Assembly (NCBI GenBank): GCA_025769875.1
Contig: JAGFNK010000243.1
Location: 1-64,000, forward strand
Reading direction: 5' to 3'
DNA length: 64,000 bases
Source of the DNA: Russula earlei
Lineage: Eukaryota > Basidiomycota > Agaricomycetes > Russulales > Russulaceae
The position numbers and the translations under genes are program-made. Shown piece by piece: positions 32,106 through 44,359 of this stretch; positions within the stretch are counted from its first letter, which is position 1; the number at the start of each line of letters is the position of its first letter. The notes below the pieces were generated by a model that was not told where the DNA came from, did not search any database, and saw only the letters and a program-made list of their open reading frames with translations.

Positions 32106-35100
32106 TCAAAATGAAAGTTGATCGATCACTTCCATACCACTCCGTACGAGGCCGCGGAACTGCTTCTTATGCCGACGGTAGCGGCCCTGCGACAACTCCA
32201 AGTCGAGCAGCTTGAGCAACGACTTGTATACCGTCGACTTGCGCGCAAGCACAATACGGAATGCCGTTAGGCCCAACCTGTCTTACTCAGTCCATAGAAA
32301 GCAAACGAGCCACGGTCGACTGACCATGTGACACACGTCTTCTCAACTTCGCATTTGCCCCCCTGGGCTATAGACACCTTGTTCAAAGCCTTGCTGCGCA
32401 TCACGGCGTATGTATACCGAACTACCTGTTGTATTGTCCCTGAAATGCCAATCCGTGATTCGAGCGAGGTCAGGAGTGCTGGGCCATACTATGAATGAAT
32501 TTGAGGTTCTTCCGAATGTTGGCTCCCCAGCTTCGCAGGTAATGGTGCATCCTCATTGCGACCACCAGAAAGTTCTGGTACGTATTTAGGTAGACCCCGC
32601 GGAGGGTATTGAGATTCGAATCACAGAAAATTATGTGGCTCTTCGCTCTTCCCAATCTAGGCAATGAAAGGAAATTGTTAGATGCGAGAACCTCAGCAGA
32701 GTAGAGTGTTGTGAAACGAACTGCAACATCTTATACAAAAAGGCAAATCCAGCGCGACGCCCACGGTCAACGGTAAGAGAATCCACGATAACTGGTCGAC
32801 CCTCCGATTGATAGTCCATTCCAGGGCATAGAGCGTCGACTTACAGGTGTCATGATATCGCGTGTAATCTGTTGACACCGATAGGCTGTCCATATTGATG
32901 AACAGGGCACACCACGGGAATGCTGTATTCCAGTAAATCATAATCAAAAATTCCGACGCTTTTGGTGCGTACATCTTTGTTCTGGATCCATAACCCTCAC
33001 AGTATTTGGGTGGCACGCAAAATTGGTCAGGGTTTTCTCCAAGGAAATGAAACAACCATATTCGGGGTGTCCTGGGTGTATCATCAGACACAATGTATAA
33101 AATTGCCGGTTCCAAACCTTTAATCATGACGTCAAGAAACTTCCTAGCCTTCGCATGATCGGTAGTAATGAATAAGTAGTCGTCGATGAGCCGGAGCAAC
33201 AACTGTCAGATGTGGGGTTCAAAGTGACCTCGAGAACGGATTAGAAGTGGGTGCGCTTACGCTCATAGGGTCTTGAGTGAAATGCAGACACGTCCGCTCG
33301 AGATCTGCATAAAAGATAGAGCAGAGTAGTGATGACAGTACAGAGCCCTGGGGTATCCCAACTACTTGGCGGTAGTAATTCTGGCCAATCTGGTATGCGG
33401 TCGACAATAGCAAACGTCTCCAAAAGTGTCAGTAACGTACCTTTACGATGTTCTCCGTGACGTGCTCCTCGAGAAGCTCAAGGACCTCTGCTGCTGAAGA
33501 AAAATGGTACACAACACGGTCTACGAAAATGGTATGCCGTAGCATTGCCGCCAGTTTGGTCGCATATCGTAAGAAATGTGGGTGCTCGTCTAGAGTGGAC
33601 AAAAGCCAATCAAAGGTCCGTTATCGCGAAAGTCCGAATCAAAACAGCTGACCCTCAGGGAGCGCTTTCACAGCAAATTTGCGCTTGACCTTTCCTGCTG
33701 CTTGCATGACCTGGCCAAAGCGTGGAAGAACATAATTGTCCTAAAGTAGGTTAGGAAGACACCTAATCCAAAACAAGCTCGCAGACCGTACCCCAGAAAG
33801 AACATCCCGAAGAATCTGGAGAAGTTTCGACTGCTCGATCGTATCGAAGCACGCCTGTACGTCCACCTTCACGAAGTATAGCTTTGGTCTAAGAGTGAAC
33901 CCGATGATAGGTGACCTTTTGTTCCCGAGGAGCGAGGAGATGATAAAGAGACTTACAGGCATCCTGACGGGCTGCTGGAGACGAGACGAGTTTGATAGGC
34001 TTTCAGCTGTCCGTAAATTTCATTATGCCCAAACACGGATGCCCCCACGAGCTCCGGCCTCGCAGTCTGCTTCCTATGAGAGACTGAAGGGAGAGACGGT
34101 ATGAGGACTCACCTTCTCGTAAGTGAGAATTTGGAATGCAACTTGGAGAACGTCGTTGATCGATTGCTGGCGCACGTTCGTTTTCCCCTGTAGAACGCAA
34201 CCGTCTCAGATACTTCCACGTGACTGAGATATACGATTTACCTTGATCTCCGTCCTTTTGCGCCGAAGATTGACAATTGGTCGTACACCTGTCTCCTTGG
34301 GCAGCAGACGAACAAACGAGAAACCTAATTTGCGCTGACGCAGCATTTCTTCAGCTTCGCACTAGAATACCGATGTAAACATAGATATGGGGAACTTCAG
34401 ATAGACAGTACCTCTTCCAGCTTAGAGAATGTGACGCTAGTAAGTCGCTCGATAAGGGGCGTGCAGAGCACATCCCAATCATCTTGACGGAAGTACAGTA
34501 GTTTGTTCTTAAACGCGGCGGATTCGGTTATATAAAATGTAGTCTGTGGATATAAATTCAGACGAGACAGGATAGAATGGACAACGAGACTTGCTCGCAA
34601 CAACGGAGCCACAAACGAGCCAAAATACCAAATGATGAATTCTTCAAGAAGATCGTGTCGTTTGAGGCTATCTGATATGGGAGTGTGGGAAGAGGAAGCA
34701 TTTCCGGACGTGGTCCACTTGCAACCGGTTGTGCTGAGGCGCTGCATAATACCATGGAGAGACATAGTTTCATATCGCCGGTAGGAGATGAAGTTCTTCA
34801 AAGCTGGAGAATGGGTAAGATGTAAGTTGGATGTCCCCAGAAGACGAAAGTTACAGCCCACCATTCATGGCTCGTTTGAAATTCTCATCACCTCCCCAGA
34901 AGAGCTTTGGAATAACTGCCTTCGTGACCAGAACCATGAGACGGTATACCTATCTCCGACCATTTTAGCAACCCAACAGTGGAGGGGAAGAACTCCGTTC
35001 GTTCCAATTACCTCGGCATGAGAGCACGCGAATTCGGCAAACCTGGGTTTAGCCTTGGAAACTCCAGACGTTGGGCGGCAAGAGGGGTCTACCGATGGAT

Positions 35101-36724
35101 CTGGAGTGACTGAGACCCCTTGAGAAGACAAATTAATTGATTCCTCTGACATGAGCTCCTGGATGACGGCTATACACAGACAGCTAAGATCATATGGATG
35201 TAAAGGAACGGACCAGGATGATGTTGGAGTCAAGAACAGCTTGTTCTTCGGGACGTTTCACTTTAGAGGGGCACGTCAGATCCCTCAGCTTCCTGTAAGA
35301 GCACCTCCCGTGTCTCCCTATCATCTTATCCAGCAAGTCCAACGCAAACTTTACTCTCTTAGGTGTCTTCGATGGATGGGCTTTCTTCGGACGTCTGAGT
35401 GCGTGCGGGTGGTACAGGATTTATTCAACCCTCACCTTTATTTCATCTTCGCGTTCAGCAAAATCCGAGTATTTGTGCGCCTTATAGGCGGAGGTGAACA
35501 CAGTTGCAAAGCCGTACTCGCGCGGAAAGACGTATTTCGACAGATACCGGGCATCTTCCATCTTCTTGTGATGGTCTCGTACCAGAAATTGAGTTTTAAC
35601 CGACGGGCGAAAAGACGGGTTCAGGACGTTGAGGATGTCTGCATAGAGACATGAGAAATCCATACATCCTCGTGTATGTACACGAACGCTTTGGCGGAAG
35701 GCCGGCTGCTATCACGTCTGTGTGCGGTATGTATGTTGGCCGGGCGTAACATAGATATCCGCGATCAAACAAGATGTCCGCTGGTCCTCGCCTTGACGGG
35801 CCGCTCGAGCGACGTTTCGTACGAGGTGTGAGGAACTCACCACTCAAAATTTCCAGACTTGCGCTGGATCCATCTTTTCGGTGTTGGTACCTCAGGATGG
35901 GGCGAAGCCTTCCTTTTACGTCTCTCAGAAGAAACAGGGGTAGGAAATGCAGTAGTGTCAAGGTCTACTGCTGGGGATGGGAGAAAAACTAGCGGCGTCC
36001 CCGTCAACTGGCAAAGACATTCATTGGGAAGTGGCACGAATATACTCGCTTCCGTCAGCAGATGAGACATAGCACTCTCCCCAATCCTGATGCGATATCG
36101 TAAGTAAGACAGGTGTGGAACGCCTCTGACAAGGACGAACACACACCTCTCTAATAATGTCTCCCAGTCCGGCCCTTGTAACGCGGTGATGATCGTGTTC
36201 ACGAAGAAATTATGGACAGCAGAGCGCGTATTTCCAGCTTGCATCTTTGAGTCGCTGTGATAAGACTTTGAGATAGAAGTTTGAGGTCGTGTCTTCGAAA
36301 TACAAAACGTAGACATACACTACGATAACCCATGGTGATGACATTCGCGCTTCTCTGCTTTGAACCAGAGAACAGCCTTTCTTGAGCCCGCGTTATAACC
36401 TGTGATTCCTTACTACTGCCAGCTGAACCAAGACTTGAAAAGGAGACGTACATCGCGCATCGAATCGAAAGACTGTGTCATGAGATATTGTGTCTGGCCG
36501 GACGGAGGCGCCTCACTGCTGAAAGCTACATAGGAGTGGGCAAGGGTTTGACGGTATGATGACGGATCTGTGGACAGGAGCAGGACATTGTTGATATCTG
36601 TGTCCGTAGGGGGTGTCAGAACTTGATGCAAATAAGCCTGTAGGTTGTAAACGCGAGAAAAATACGCGTCGAGAATAGAGCGCGTGATGTGATGGGACAT
36701 GACAGAGGAGCGCGTCTGATACAC
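32106..36724 (-). CDS. Telomerase reverse transcriptase (TERT)
   Basis: Catalytic subunit of telomerase, copying the telomerase RNA template onto chromosome ends in the nucleus. Landmarks in order on the minus strand: N-terminal MSHHITRSILDAYFSRVYNL (start 36724, alternative 36700), NFFVNTIITALQGPDWETLL, ASIFVPLPNECLCQLTGTPL, GYLCYARPTYIP, YLSKYVFPREYGF, RNA-binding part LLEEFIIWYFGSFVAPLLRA and T-motif TTFYITESAAFKNKLLYFRQ. Motifs 1-2: SFVRLLPKETGVRPIVNLRR (about 34255-34330). Motif A: VKVDVQACFDT (about 33850-33890). Motif B: QVVGIPQGSVLSSLLC (about 33320-33380). Motif C: LLRLIDDYLF (about 33170-33200). The thumb ends FCDSNLNTLRGVYLNTYQNF, RMHHYLR, then across an intron LGLTAFRIVLARKSTVYKSL, stopping at the TGA at 32106-32108. 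The three catalytic aspartates (motif A Asp, motif C Asp-Asp) are present. More than ten introns. No frame break noticed. Confidence 0.93.
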
Positions 36725-37440
36725 GCAGGCGTGGTCCGCTTGTGTCTTGTTTCCGCCACGTTGTTCTCCAACTTTTCTCCTACGTACGAGATATCTCCTT
36801 GCTCAGACTGATTCTAAAATAAGTGTACATATTGTGGACTTATTATCATCATCGTCCGTTGTATTCTCCGACCAACGCCCAGCCCGCGAGGACGCCCTGG
36901 GCCAACGCCAAGGTTTCCAGAACCATTGCCTCCACCCTTATCGCGTCATCACGGTGCACATATTCGTAAGGGAATACGTCGCGCAACGCTTCTCAAGTCG
37001 CAAGTCGTATGCCATTGTGGCGAGCAACTCACATCATCCCAGCACGCCGACACGCGCCAACAATAGGCCACCCTCGAAACCTCTCCCCAAATGTTTAATC
37101 CCCCAAAGCGCGTCAAGGACCTGCATCAAACCGCGGGCAAATTGGGATCCAAGTTGAGGCACGAGGAGGTCAGAGAGAGGACGGACTGAGGTCTGCAGAA
37201 CACCAACAAATGACGACAATATAGCTGCCTTGCCTCGGTGGTCCATCCACGACGACGTACGACGACGTACCTTACTTGCACGTGACCGCATCTATACAGG
37301 TCCATTCCATTTCGCTTCCTCTGGGATAAAGTCACTCGTGAGCATAGCGGATCGCAGAGACTCATGGGATGTGAACACTAGGGGATGATGGACGTGTAAC
37401 AAATGGGTACTATTGTACGTGTGAGAAACTCTATCGCTTT
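36725..37440. other. Upstream region of TERT; possible small hydrophobic protein on minus strand
   Basis: A minus-strand frame at 37034-37291 contains AAILSSFVGVLQTSVRPLSD and LVPQLGSQFARGLMQVLDAL, with good hydrophobic periodicity, and could be an exon of a small membrane protein. I could not join it to a start or end. A tandem GTACGTCGTC sits near 37254-37272. Confidence 0.3.
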
Positions 37441-37879
37441 TTATTTGTATGGCCTGTAACGCCTATCCATGATTCGCCTCCTACTGACATCCATGCTCCC
37501 GTATTTATCCTCACCCGCGTCCCGATATTTTGATGACTTCTTACCCGAAGGCCGTGGCGGCCGTCCAAGCCTCCGCTGTTCCAGGCGATTCAACCCATCT
37601 ATAGAATTCAACGTCTTTTGTCCATCGTCAAGATCAGCCACCATTTCCTGCCAGTTTGGCGTCGACCTTTTGGAGGGATGTCCGAGTCCACTAGTAGATA
37701 CAGGTCCAAGTCCTAGCCCATTAATTCCGGGCTTATTATCATAGCTGCAAGACAAATCAAATTTAGGGATGAAACAGAGCTCGAAGATGGGCGTACCTAG
37801 TAGAGCTTGAAGGATGTGCGAACAATGGAGCGACGCCAAAGGCAAGGCAGAAGATGACGAAAACAGGGGATTTGTGCAT
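37441..37879 (-). CDS. Small secreted protein with dibasic sites
   Basis: Two exons joined by an intron (gtacgc...ttgcag, about 37745-37796). The start at 37879 gives MHKSPVFVIFCLAFGVAPLF, a typical signal peptide with probable cleavage after LFAHP. The mature part (about 105 residues) is polar: YDNKPGINGLGLGPVSTSGL, HPSKRSTPNWQEM, RLGRPPRPSGKKSSKYRD and SRRRIMDRRYRPYK at the C-terminus. It has no cysteine after the signal region. Several dibasic pairs (KR, RR, KK) could be Kex2 sites, and net charge is strongly basic. No family recognised; a processed secreted peptide precursor or an effector-like protein are possibilities. Codon pattern and intron borders support a real gene. Confidence 0.55.
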
Positions 37880-38945
37880 TGATATTATGAATGCGATGGT
37901 AGATTTAAAATGAGAGTCGTCGTGGAAGGCGTCGATATGAATAATAAAGGAGTCTCTTACGATGGGGAGTAGGTGGCAACCAGTGCCACTACCAGCGGGT
38001 ATGGAACGAATAAGAAACCTGGGGATTAGAACTGCAGGCGTTGGCTCCTTTATACTTCCCCCTGCCCTGCTGACCTGGGCTCACAGCAAATGATCACTAG
38101 GGACTTGCCGGCTCGCCTGCCCCAATGATGGGTTGGGCTCCGTTGTAAGGCAATCTGATACAGCTACTCTCAGATTGATTAGTGACCAGGGTGCACAGCC
38201 ATGAATGACATGAGACCAAGGGGGCAGGTGTAGTGGGTGCAGCAGGGAAGCTGTGGGTTCAAAACTGCACCCTCCCCTGGCCTAACAAGGTCCTTGCAGG
38301 CCTGAGCCGGGTATGGTCAACTGAGTTTAGGGGACCAGGAACCAGCTGACCCAACTGCCTAGGACAATCAATGGGGCAGGCCATTGCACCCAAGACCTGG
38401 ACAGCGATTTGGGTGGTTAGTGTAGTGGACTCTCCCCTGGGGGACTTGGTGACCTCTGTCACGGTTCCAAAGTATCTCAGTCTATGGTCGAGGTCAAATC
38501 GTCTTTACAATCTCGCACGATTGCAAGGTGGGAGCTGACTTGAGTGGTTCTGCACCATGGTGACGATGATAAATATTATTAGCCAGCCAGTTGTCCCAAA
38601 GAACTTGCATAGCGGTCATACGCCACTCTCAAAGAGAAAAAAAAAATGAAGCAAGGGATTTCGATTACCATCAGAATCTCGAATCAGATCATAATGCTGG
38701 GGGGGTCGAGGAGAGAGATCGATTGATACGTTGGCTTAGCGAGTGAGAAGCGCGACTCCAAAACAGAGAGCACACAGAACAAAAATAACGGCCTAACTCC
38801 CGGCAGATCTCGTCTCCTTCGTTCCCGGGGAGGAGATCTCTTCGACAACATCTGCGGCGGGGGACGTCTCCAACGCGCCGCGGGTGAGCCATCCTGTGGA
38901 TCGCCTGAGCTGAGCGACGGCGGGGCTTTTCCGAGGCTGTGAATG
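37880..38945. other. Intergenic region with CpG-poor relic
   Basis: No gene supported apart from a possible last exon of the TPR gene on the minus strand (38689-38892). Contains an A-run at 38636-38646. Confidence 0.5.
38040..38465. repeat. CpG-poor non-coding relic, probably old mobile element sequence
   Basis: About 425 bases with only a handful of CpG pairs, rich in TGG/CCA, no open frame. Composition matches the CpG-free element at 2531-2710 and the tract at 50650-51097. No termini identified. A weak RNA-polymerase-III-like box is noted but not claimed. Confidence 0.35.
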
Positions 38946-39897
38946 CTACATACCTCGCAGCTTTTGGCTGTGCATCTTTTCCCGCTCCTTGTCGATGGCG
39001 CGCAGTCTCTTCAATTCAGCGCTGGCAGCCGGCGCGTCTGAACCAAAGACATCGCGTCGGGGAGTCATTCAGATGTTACGCACAGCGGCGGGGGGGGGGG
39101 GGCACACACGTCCCCTCCCCCGAAAAGAACGGTCACCGGAACTTCCACACGGGCTCACCTGCGGGGCTCTCCTTGATGAGCTCCTCGAGTATGTCCTCGG
39201 CGCGTTCGAAGAACCCCTGCTCGCCGAGGGCCTTGCCTCGGCGGAACATCGCCTTGAAGTTCTTCGGATTTTTGGCGAGCGCCTTCTCCGCCGTCTCCTG
39301 CGCGCGCTTCCAATTTTCGCGCTTGATGTGGCACGCGGACATGTTCGCGTACGCCTTCTCGACGAGCTCATCCCCCTGTGACGGCGCGCGGCGAGGTGAG
39401 TGAGCCCACTGCACGCCATCGAAGGTCCCGCGCGAGGGCGAGCATGGTTACCCTACCTCGGTTCGCTCTTTCTGTGCCGCGGCACCATCGACGGGCCCCG
39501 ACTGGGCGGGACCCGCCCCCATAACGGAGGTTAGACCGCTGCCCGATCTGTAAGAACGGCGGAATAGGGTGTCTCGTGAGTCGTGGGCAACTGGGGGGGC
39601 GGTGTGAAGCGCGCACTTTTCCAAGCCTTCGGCGTAAAGTATCACCTCCCACGGCGAATCAGATGGGATGGCACGATCGACGCGATGTTCGGAATGCACA
39701 CCTCATAATACGCTCTAAGGGCTATACCGCGGTGCGGTCAATGAAATGCGAAGCAGACAACCGTGCCAGGCACTCATTGGGCTGGGCTACCTACCATCGG
39801 TCAAGTTCCCAGATTTGAACGCCGCGTCTCCAGTCACTTTCTTCTGGCGGGCAACCTCCAGTCTGCTTTCTAAGGCCTCGGGGTCCACGGACATCAT
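38946..39897 (-). CDS. TPR protein (TTC9/FKBP-like co-chaperone helix repeats)
   Basis: The start at 39897 gives MMSVDPEALESRLEVARQKK, then TGDAAFKSGNLTD. After introns come ALRAYYE and VILYAEGLEK, a Gly/Ala linker (MGAGPAQSGPVDGAA), then canonical TPR helices ELVEKAYANMSACHIKRENW, RAQETAEKALAKNPKNFKAM, FRRGKALGEQGFFERAEDIL and, after the G13-containing intron at about 39026-39158, DAPAASAELKRLRAIDKERE. The order is that of small TPR co-chaperones such as TTC9-type or the TPR half of large immunophilins. No peptidyl-prolyl isomerase domain is present. The stop at 38946-38948 is the first in frame, but a gtatgt just before it suggests splicing to one more exon around 38815-38895. The 3' end is therefore uncertain. 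Probably cytosolic. Confidence 0.72.
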
Positions 39898-40649
39898 AGG
39901 AGGGGAAGGTAAATGTGACAGAGGTAGAATGGTGGTCAGGTTTCAGATAATACCCCAAAGTCAGCAGTTAGGTTTATCATGGTCACGATCACGCGACGCT
40001 CCTCACCTTTGAGGATCTTTGTTTCCAGTTTCTGCCTTGAACTTGAACTATTCCGATGAACGCAACGAGGTTCGACTCGTATCGACCGTCACGAACAACG
40101 CAGTTCGTTAGCGATCAGTATTGTGTGTATTGTATAGTCGACGAGACGTTTTTGTTTTCACACAACGCTTCCCCATTCCCCCTGTTTCGACACTCTGCAT
40201 GCGGCGGAAGCAACTTGACCAGCGTATTCCAACGCTCATCAATAAGAACCATTGCTCTTTTATACTCCTCGTCGGGGATAAGGGTAGAGATCAGGTCGTA
40301 AACCTTCATTTTCTTCTCTCCCAAGCACGTATCTCCGCAAGTCCTTCCGTACTTTGGTGTTACAAGAAAGACCTTGGAGGTACGTTTCAACCAGACTATT
40401 CCAGCCAGCTCGTTCTGTACCAGTCACCGTAAGAAGCGTGAAGCAAAAATAAAGAGAGACGTAAAGCGCGGTATCAAAGAAGCGAACGAACATGACCCCT
40501 TCGAGATCTTCATCACAGTCACCGACATCCGTTACACGCGTGTTCCACCACATTTTCTCATCGCCCTCACTACGCATAGCTACTACAAAGAATCCGAGAA
40601 AGATTCTCGGGAACACCTTCGGAATGTTAGTTCTGCAAGAGTGATGTGC

Positions 40650-40800
40650 AAGGCTCGGCTCCAAGCCGTCGAGCCCCGGCTGCCGAGCCCCAGAAGCCTG
40701 AGCCGAGCCGGGCCTTACTAGAAGGCTTTGTAGGGCCCAGGGCTCGACTTGCACTCGATGAAGCGTGAGCCTGAGACGGGCCCTCAAGCCGCGGCTTTAT
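40650..40800. repeat. GC-rich repeat built on GCCTGAGCC/GAGCCGGGCC words
   Basis: Imperfect short units rich in GAGCC and GGCTC. The same words recur in a shorter copy at 41522-41552, where AAGCCGCGG and GCCTGAGCCTGAGCCGGGCC are shared. It looks like a dispersed basidiomycete repeat; termini unclear. Confidence 0.35.
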
Positions 40801-41074
40801 AGCAATCAACGCGACGCGACATGTTGACCTTCATGTCACGGTCATGTCTGGGCATCTCTCGCACGCGATAGGCAGGGTCCCAATTATGGCATCATCCGTT
40901 TCCAGCGAACGTGCATTCTCATCTGCAGGGATCGCTATCACCAAACGCCGTAATTGACTCAAACCAGACTGTAGCGCACCAGGTCGGGCACGCGGAGTCC
41001 GTGGGGCTTGATCCGAGGGCGGGTACGGACAAAAAGTAGCTGAGAGCAAGGTCGTGTCCCGAGGTGCAACGCGC

Positions 41075-41076
<2 letters not shown>

Positions 41077-41106
<30 letters not shown>
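41077..41106. repeat. GA microsatellite
   Basis: Fifteen or so GA units with one AAA interruption, ending at GATCTC. Confidence 0.9.
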
Positions 41107-41671
41107 TCTCGACGGAATGGTTCACGCAGGCAGACGAGAATATTTTATGCAGAGGCAAAAGCTGACTTCTATTCGAGAAGGCAGCTAGTGGTCTTTTTAT
41201 ATGCATTAGGACAAACCACATGGGGATCCTACTCCTCCGACCAAGAGTCCGCGAGCGCGGGACGGCGTGGTAAGGGCGACAGGGCGAGGCGCTGTGGGCA
41301 GCGAGCCCTCGGGTAGAAAGGCGATGACTATGGGAACACGTCATCTGGGTCTGGGCGTGGGGTGGTGAGGCGGATGCGGTCGAAGGCAATCAAATTGAGG
41401 TGTTGTCGCTGTTCCCGGGTGTAGAGTGGGGAATGCGAGGGGATGGCGTGGAGGGGAGAGCGCGAGAGGAGAGGAAAGAGGAACGCATTGGAGTGCAAGT
41501 GGATGCAATGGCACATGATCACAAGCCGCGGCCTGAGCCTGAGCCGGGCCCTGGCTGACCCCTGTCATAGGGTTTGAACTCAAAGGTAAAACTATGCAGC
41601 AGGTGCGCGGAAAATCCCGTTGCCTGGACGGAACAAGTACGAGTACTAACGCCTTGCCGTTGAAGACAAGA

Positions 41672-42327
<656 letters not shown>

Positions 42328-42679
42328 ATGTCCCTACCGCATTGTATGGACATGGCTTTCTCTGTTTTGTTGTGTGTTTAATCCATTATGAGATGCAATA
42401 CGCCCTTATGCACGGGCAAAAACGAGCGTTTGCATGTGAAATATCAACTACTCCAGCTTCCAAATAGGATTTACGGCAGGAGCAGACAGAGTACCCACTC
42501 TCGTCATGACATGTCGTTGAAGCCAACCCTTTCCTGTGTACCTTCATGGAGACGATCGGGTGATTAGCTGACACTCCAGCGGTGCAAATCGGAAATCCAA
42601 TCTTCACAGCTGCGCACAACGTAGGTGTTCGTGTGGTGACGATTGGGAATTCTGCATTCTGCAATCAACGAATGCAAAA
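42328..42679. other. Intergenic region between eL42 and eIF3e
   Basis: About 350 bases, no feature seen beyond expected promoter and 3' flank. Confidence 0.6.
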
Positions 42680-44113
42680 ATGGCCGAGTACGACCTCACA
42701 AGGACGATTATTCCAGAGCAAGTCGCAGCTGCTCAGTATGAACTTGCAAAGGGCACAAATATATCGTATATCTCTATGAGCAATTGACTCCCGATTCTGA
42801 GGTCCCAGAAGGTGTGAGAGGATCCAGGTTTTTACTCTCATATATTCGATTTGACGTACGCGAGAGAAAAGGCTGTGGCAATAAACGAGCAGCTTCAGCA
42901 AGAGGCGCAAGCTGTCCTAGATGTGATCGAGAACCCGGATGATGCCCAGGCTCTGCGTCAGGACGAAAATAAAAAACCTGACCTATCTCAAGGATAACTA
43001 TGGTGTGAGTGACGATACGTTATATCCCACATCTCGACCATAACAAGCTAGGCTTCCTTAATCATACAGCTCACCCTCGAACAAATGACTGCATTATACA
43101 ACTTTGGGAAGTTTCAGTACTTTCCACCAACACCGACCTGAACACCTCCGCGCACTGGGGCAAGCTTGCCTCGGACATCCTCACAGGGAAGTGGGGACGT
43201 GGCGCTCGAGGAGCTCAACACGCTGCGTGAGACGCTTGATGCGCGCGCAGGCTCGACCCCGCTCGCATCGTCGGCAACACCTTCGCACGCGGAGCCCCTC
43301 GCAACGCTACACTCGCGTGCGTGGCTCGTGCATTGGTCTCTCTTTGTGTATTTCAACCACCCCGCCGGCCGCACTCTCCTCCACGAGACATTCCTCGCCC
43401 CCGCCTACCTCAATACGATCCAGTCCGCCGCACCTTGCGTCCTACGTTACGTCGCCGTCGCTGCCGTGCTCTCGCGCAGGGCACAAGCGGGCAATGCGGC
43501 GGCGGCAGCTCCGATCAGCTCGCGCGTGCGACACGCGATACGGGAGGTGGTCAAGGTCGTACAACTGGAAGAGTACCAATACTCGGATCCCGTCACAATG
43601 TTCCTCAAGGAGCTCTACGTTAAATTTGACTTACGAGGCCGCGCAGCGTGAGCTGCAGCTCGCCGAGCGCGTCGTTGGAAATGATTTCTTCCTAAGCGAG
43701 ATCGGGGAGGAATTCCTTGACAATGCGCGCTACCTCATCAGTGAGGCGTACTGCCGCATCCACCAGCGGATCGACATTGCGTACGTTGTCCTCTTTTTCG
43801 GACGCGATGATAAGTCGTGCTGACCCGTCTATCCAAAGCGACCTCTCTGCCCGCCTCAACCTCTCACCAGATGAAGGGGAAAAATGGATCGTTAACCTCA
43901 TCCGTGACACTCGAACGGCCTCTGACGCCAAGATAGACCTCGAAAAGGCAAGCTCTTCCCCGCCATCATACCGTCGGACTGACTGTCCTTTTGTAGAATG
44001 TTATCGAGATTCACCGCCCAGCACTGCCAATATATCAGTCTGTCATTGAGAAGACGCGAGGGCTGAGCATCCGAACTCAGGCGGTCGGCGCCGCACTGAG
44101 TCGGACAGGATAG
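42680..44113 (+). pseudogene. Damaged copy of translation initiation factor eIF3 subunit e (Int6)
   Basis: eIF3e is a PCI-domain subunit of eIF3, which recruits mRNA to the 40S ribosome. The start MAEYDLTRTIIP is typical, but the next residues (EQVAAAQYELAKGTN) skip about 20 residues normally between. The frame then shifts before YLYEQL TPDSEVPE. AINEQLQQEAQAVLDVIENP follows. An extra A in the A6 run 42971-42976 breaks the frame before NLTYLKDNYG. Between NFGKFQY and [20 protein letters not shown] some 15-20 residues are missing. An extra G at 43193-43196 breaks it before [14 protein letters not shown]. The PCI part is then good: [81 protein letters not shown], ending [18 protein letters not shown] to a TAG at 44111. 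Decayed duplicate or faulty assembly. Confidence 0.72.
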
Positions 44114-44359
44114 CAGCAGCATGCACAGCCTGTCCAGGAGCAATCGGCGATTGTTGAAGGTGCACGATGATGAAGCTTTTGTAATCTATATTGTTGTATC
44201 GTAAGGGGAAGTGTGGTTTTATCATGGGGTTCACTATGTTTGGTCATCTAAGCGATTCAAAAATAACCCTTAAACGGGGCACTCTCGTCCCTACTATCCT
44301 CAGGGGTGGGATACGGTATTGTCGTCTAGGTATAGCTAGATGTCGCCCTTTGAATTAGT

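Larger units (their letters stand above)
39898..41671. other. Long region without a supported gene
   Basis: A minus-strand frame at 40115-40390 (EEYKRAMVLIDERWNTLVKL) looks coding-like but could not be connected to a gene. GC-rich repeat units occur at 40650-40800 and 41522-41552, and a GA microsatellite at 41077-41106. Confidence 0.45.

Noticed and set aside
37254..37272. Tandem GTACGTCGTC
   Set aside because: Only two units; not a CRISPR or significant satellite.
38240..38460. tRNA-like A and B boxes (GGTTCAAAACTGC and TGGTTAGTGTAGTGG)
   Set aside because: Boxes are in the wrong order and spacing for a tRNA, and no cloverleaf forms; possible SINE remnant at best.
40260..40787. 175-codon minus-strand frame
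   Set aside because: Crosses the GC-rich repeat and shows no conserved motif.
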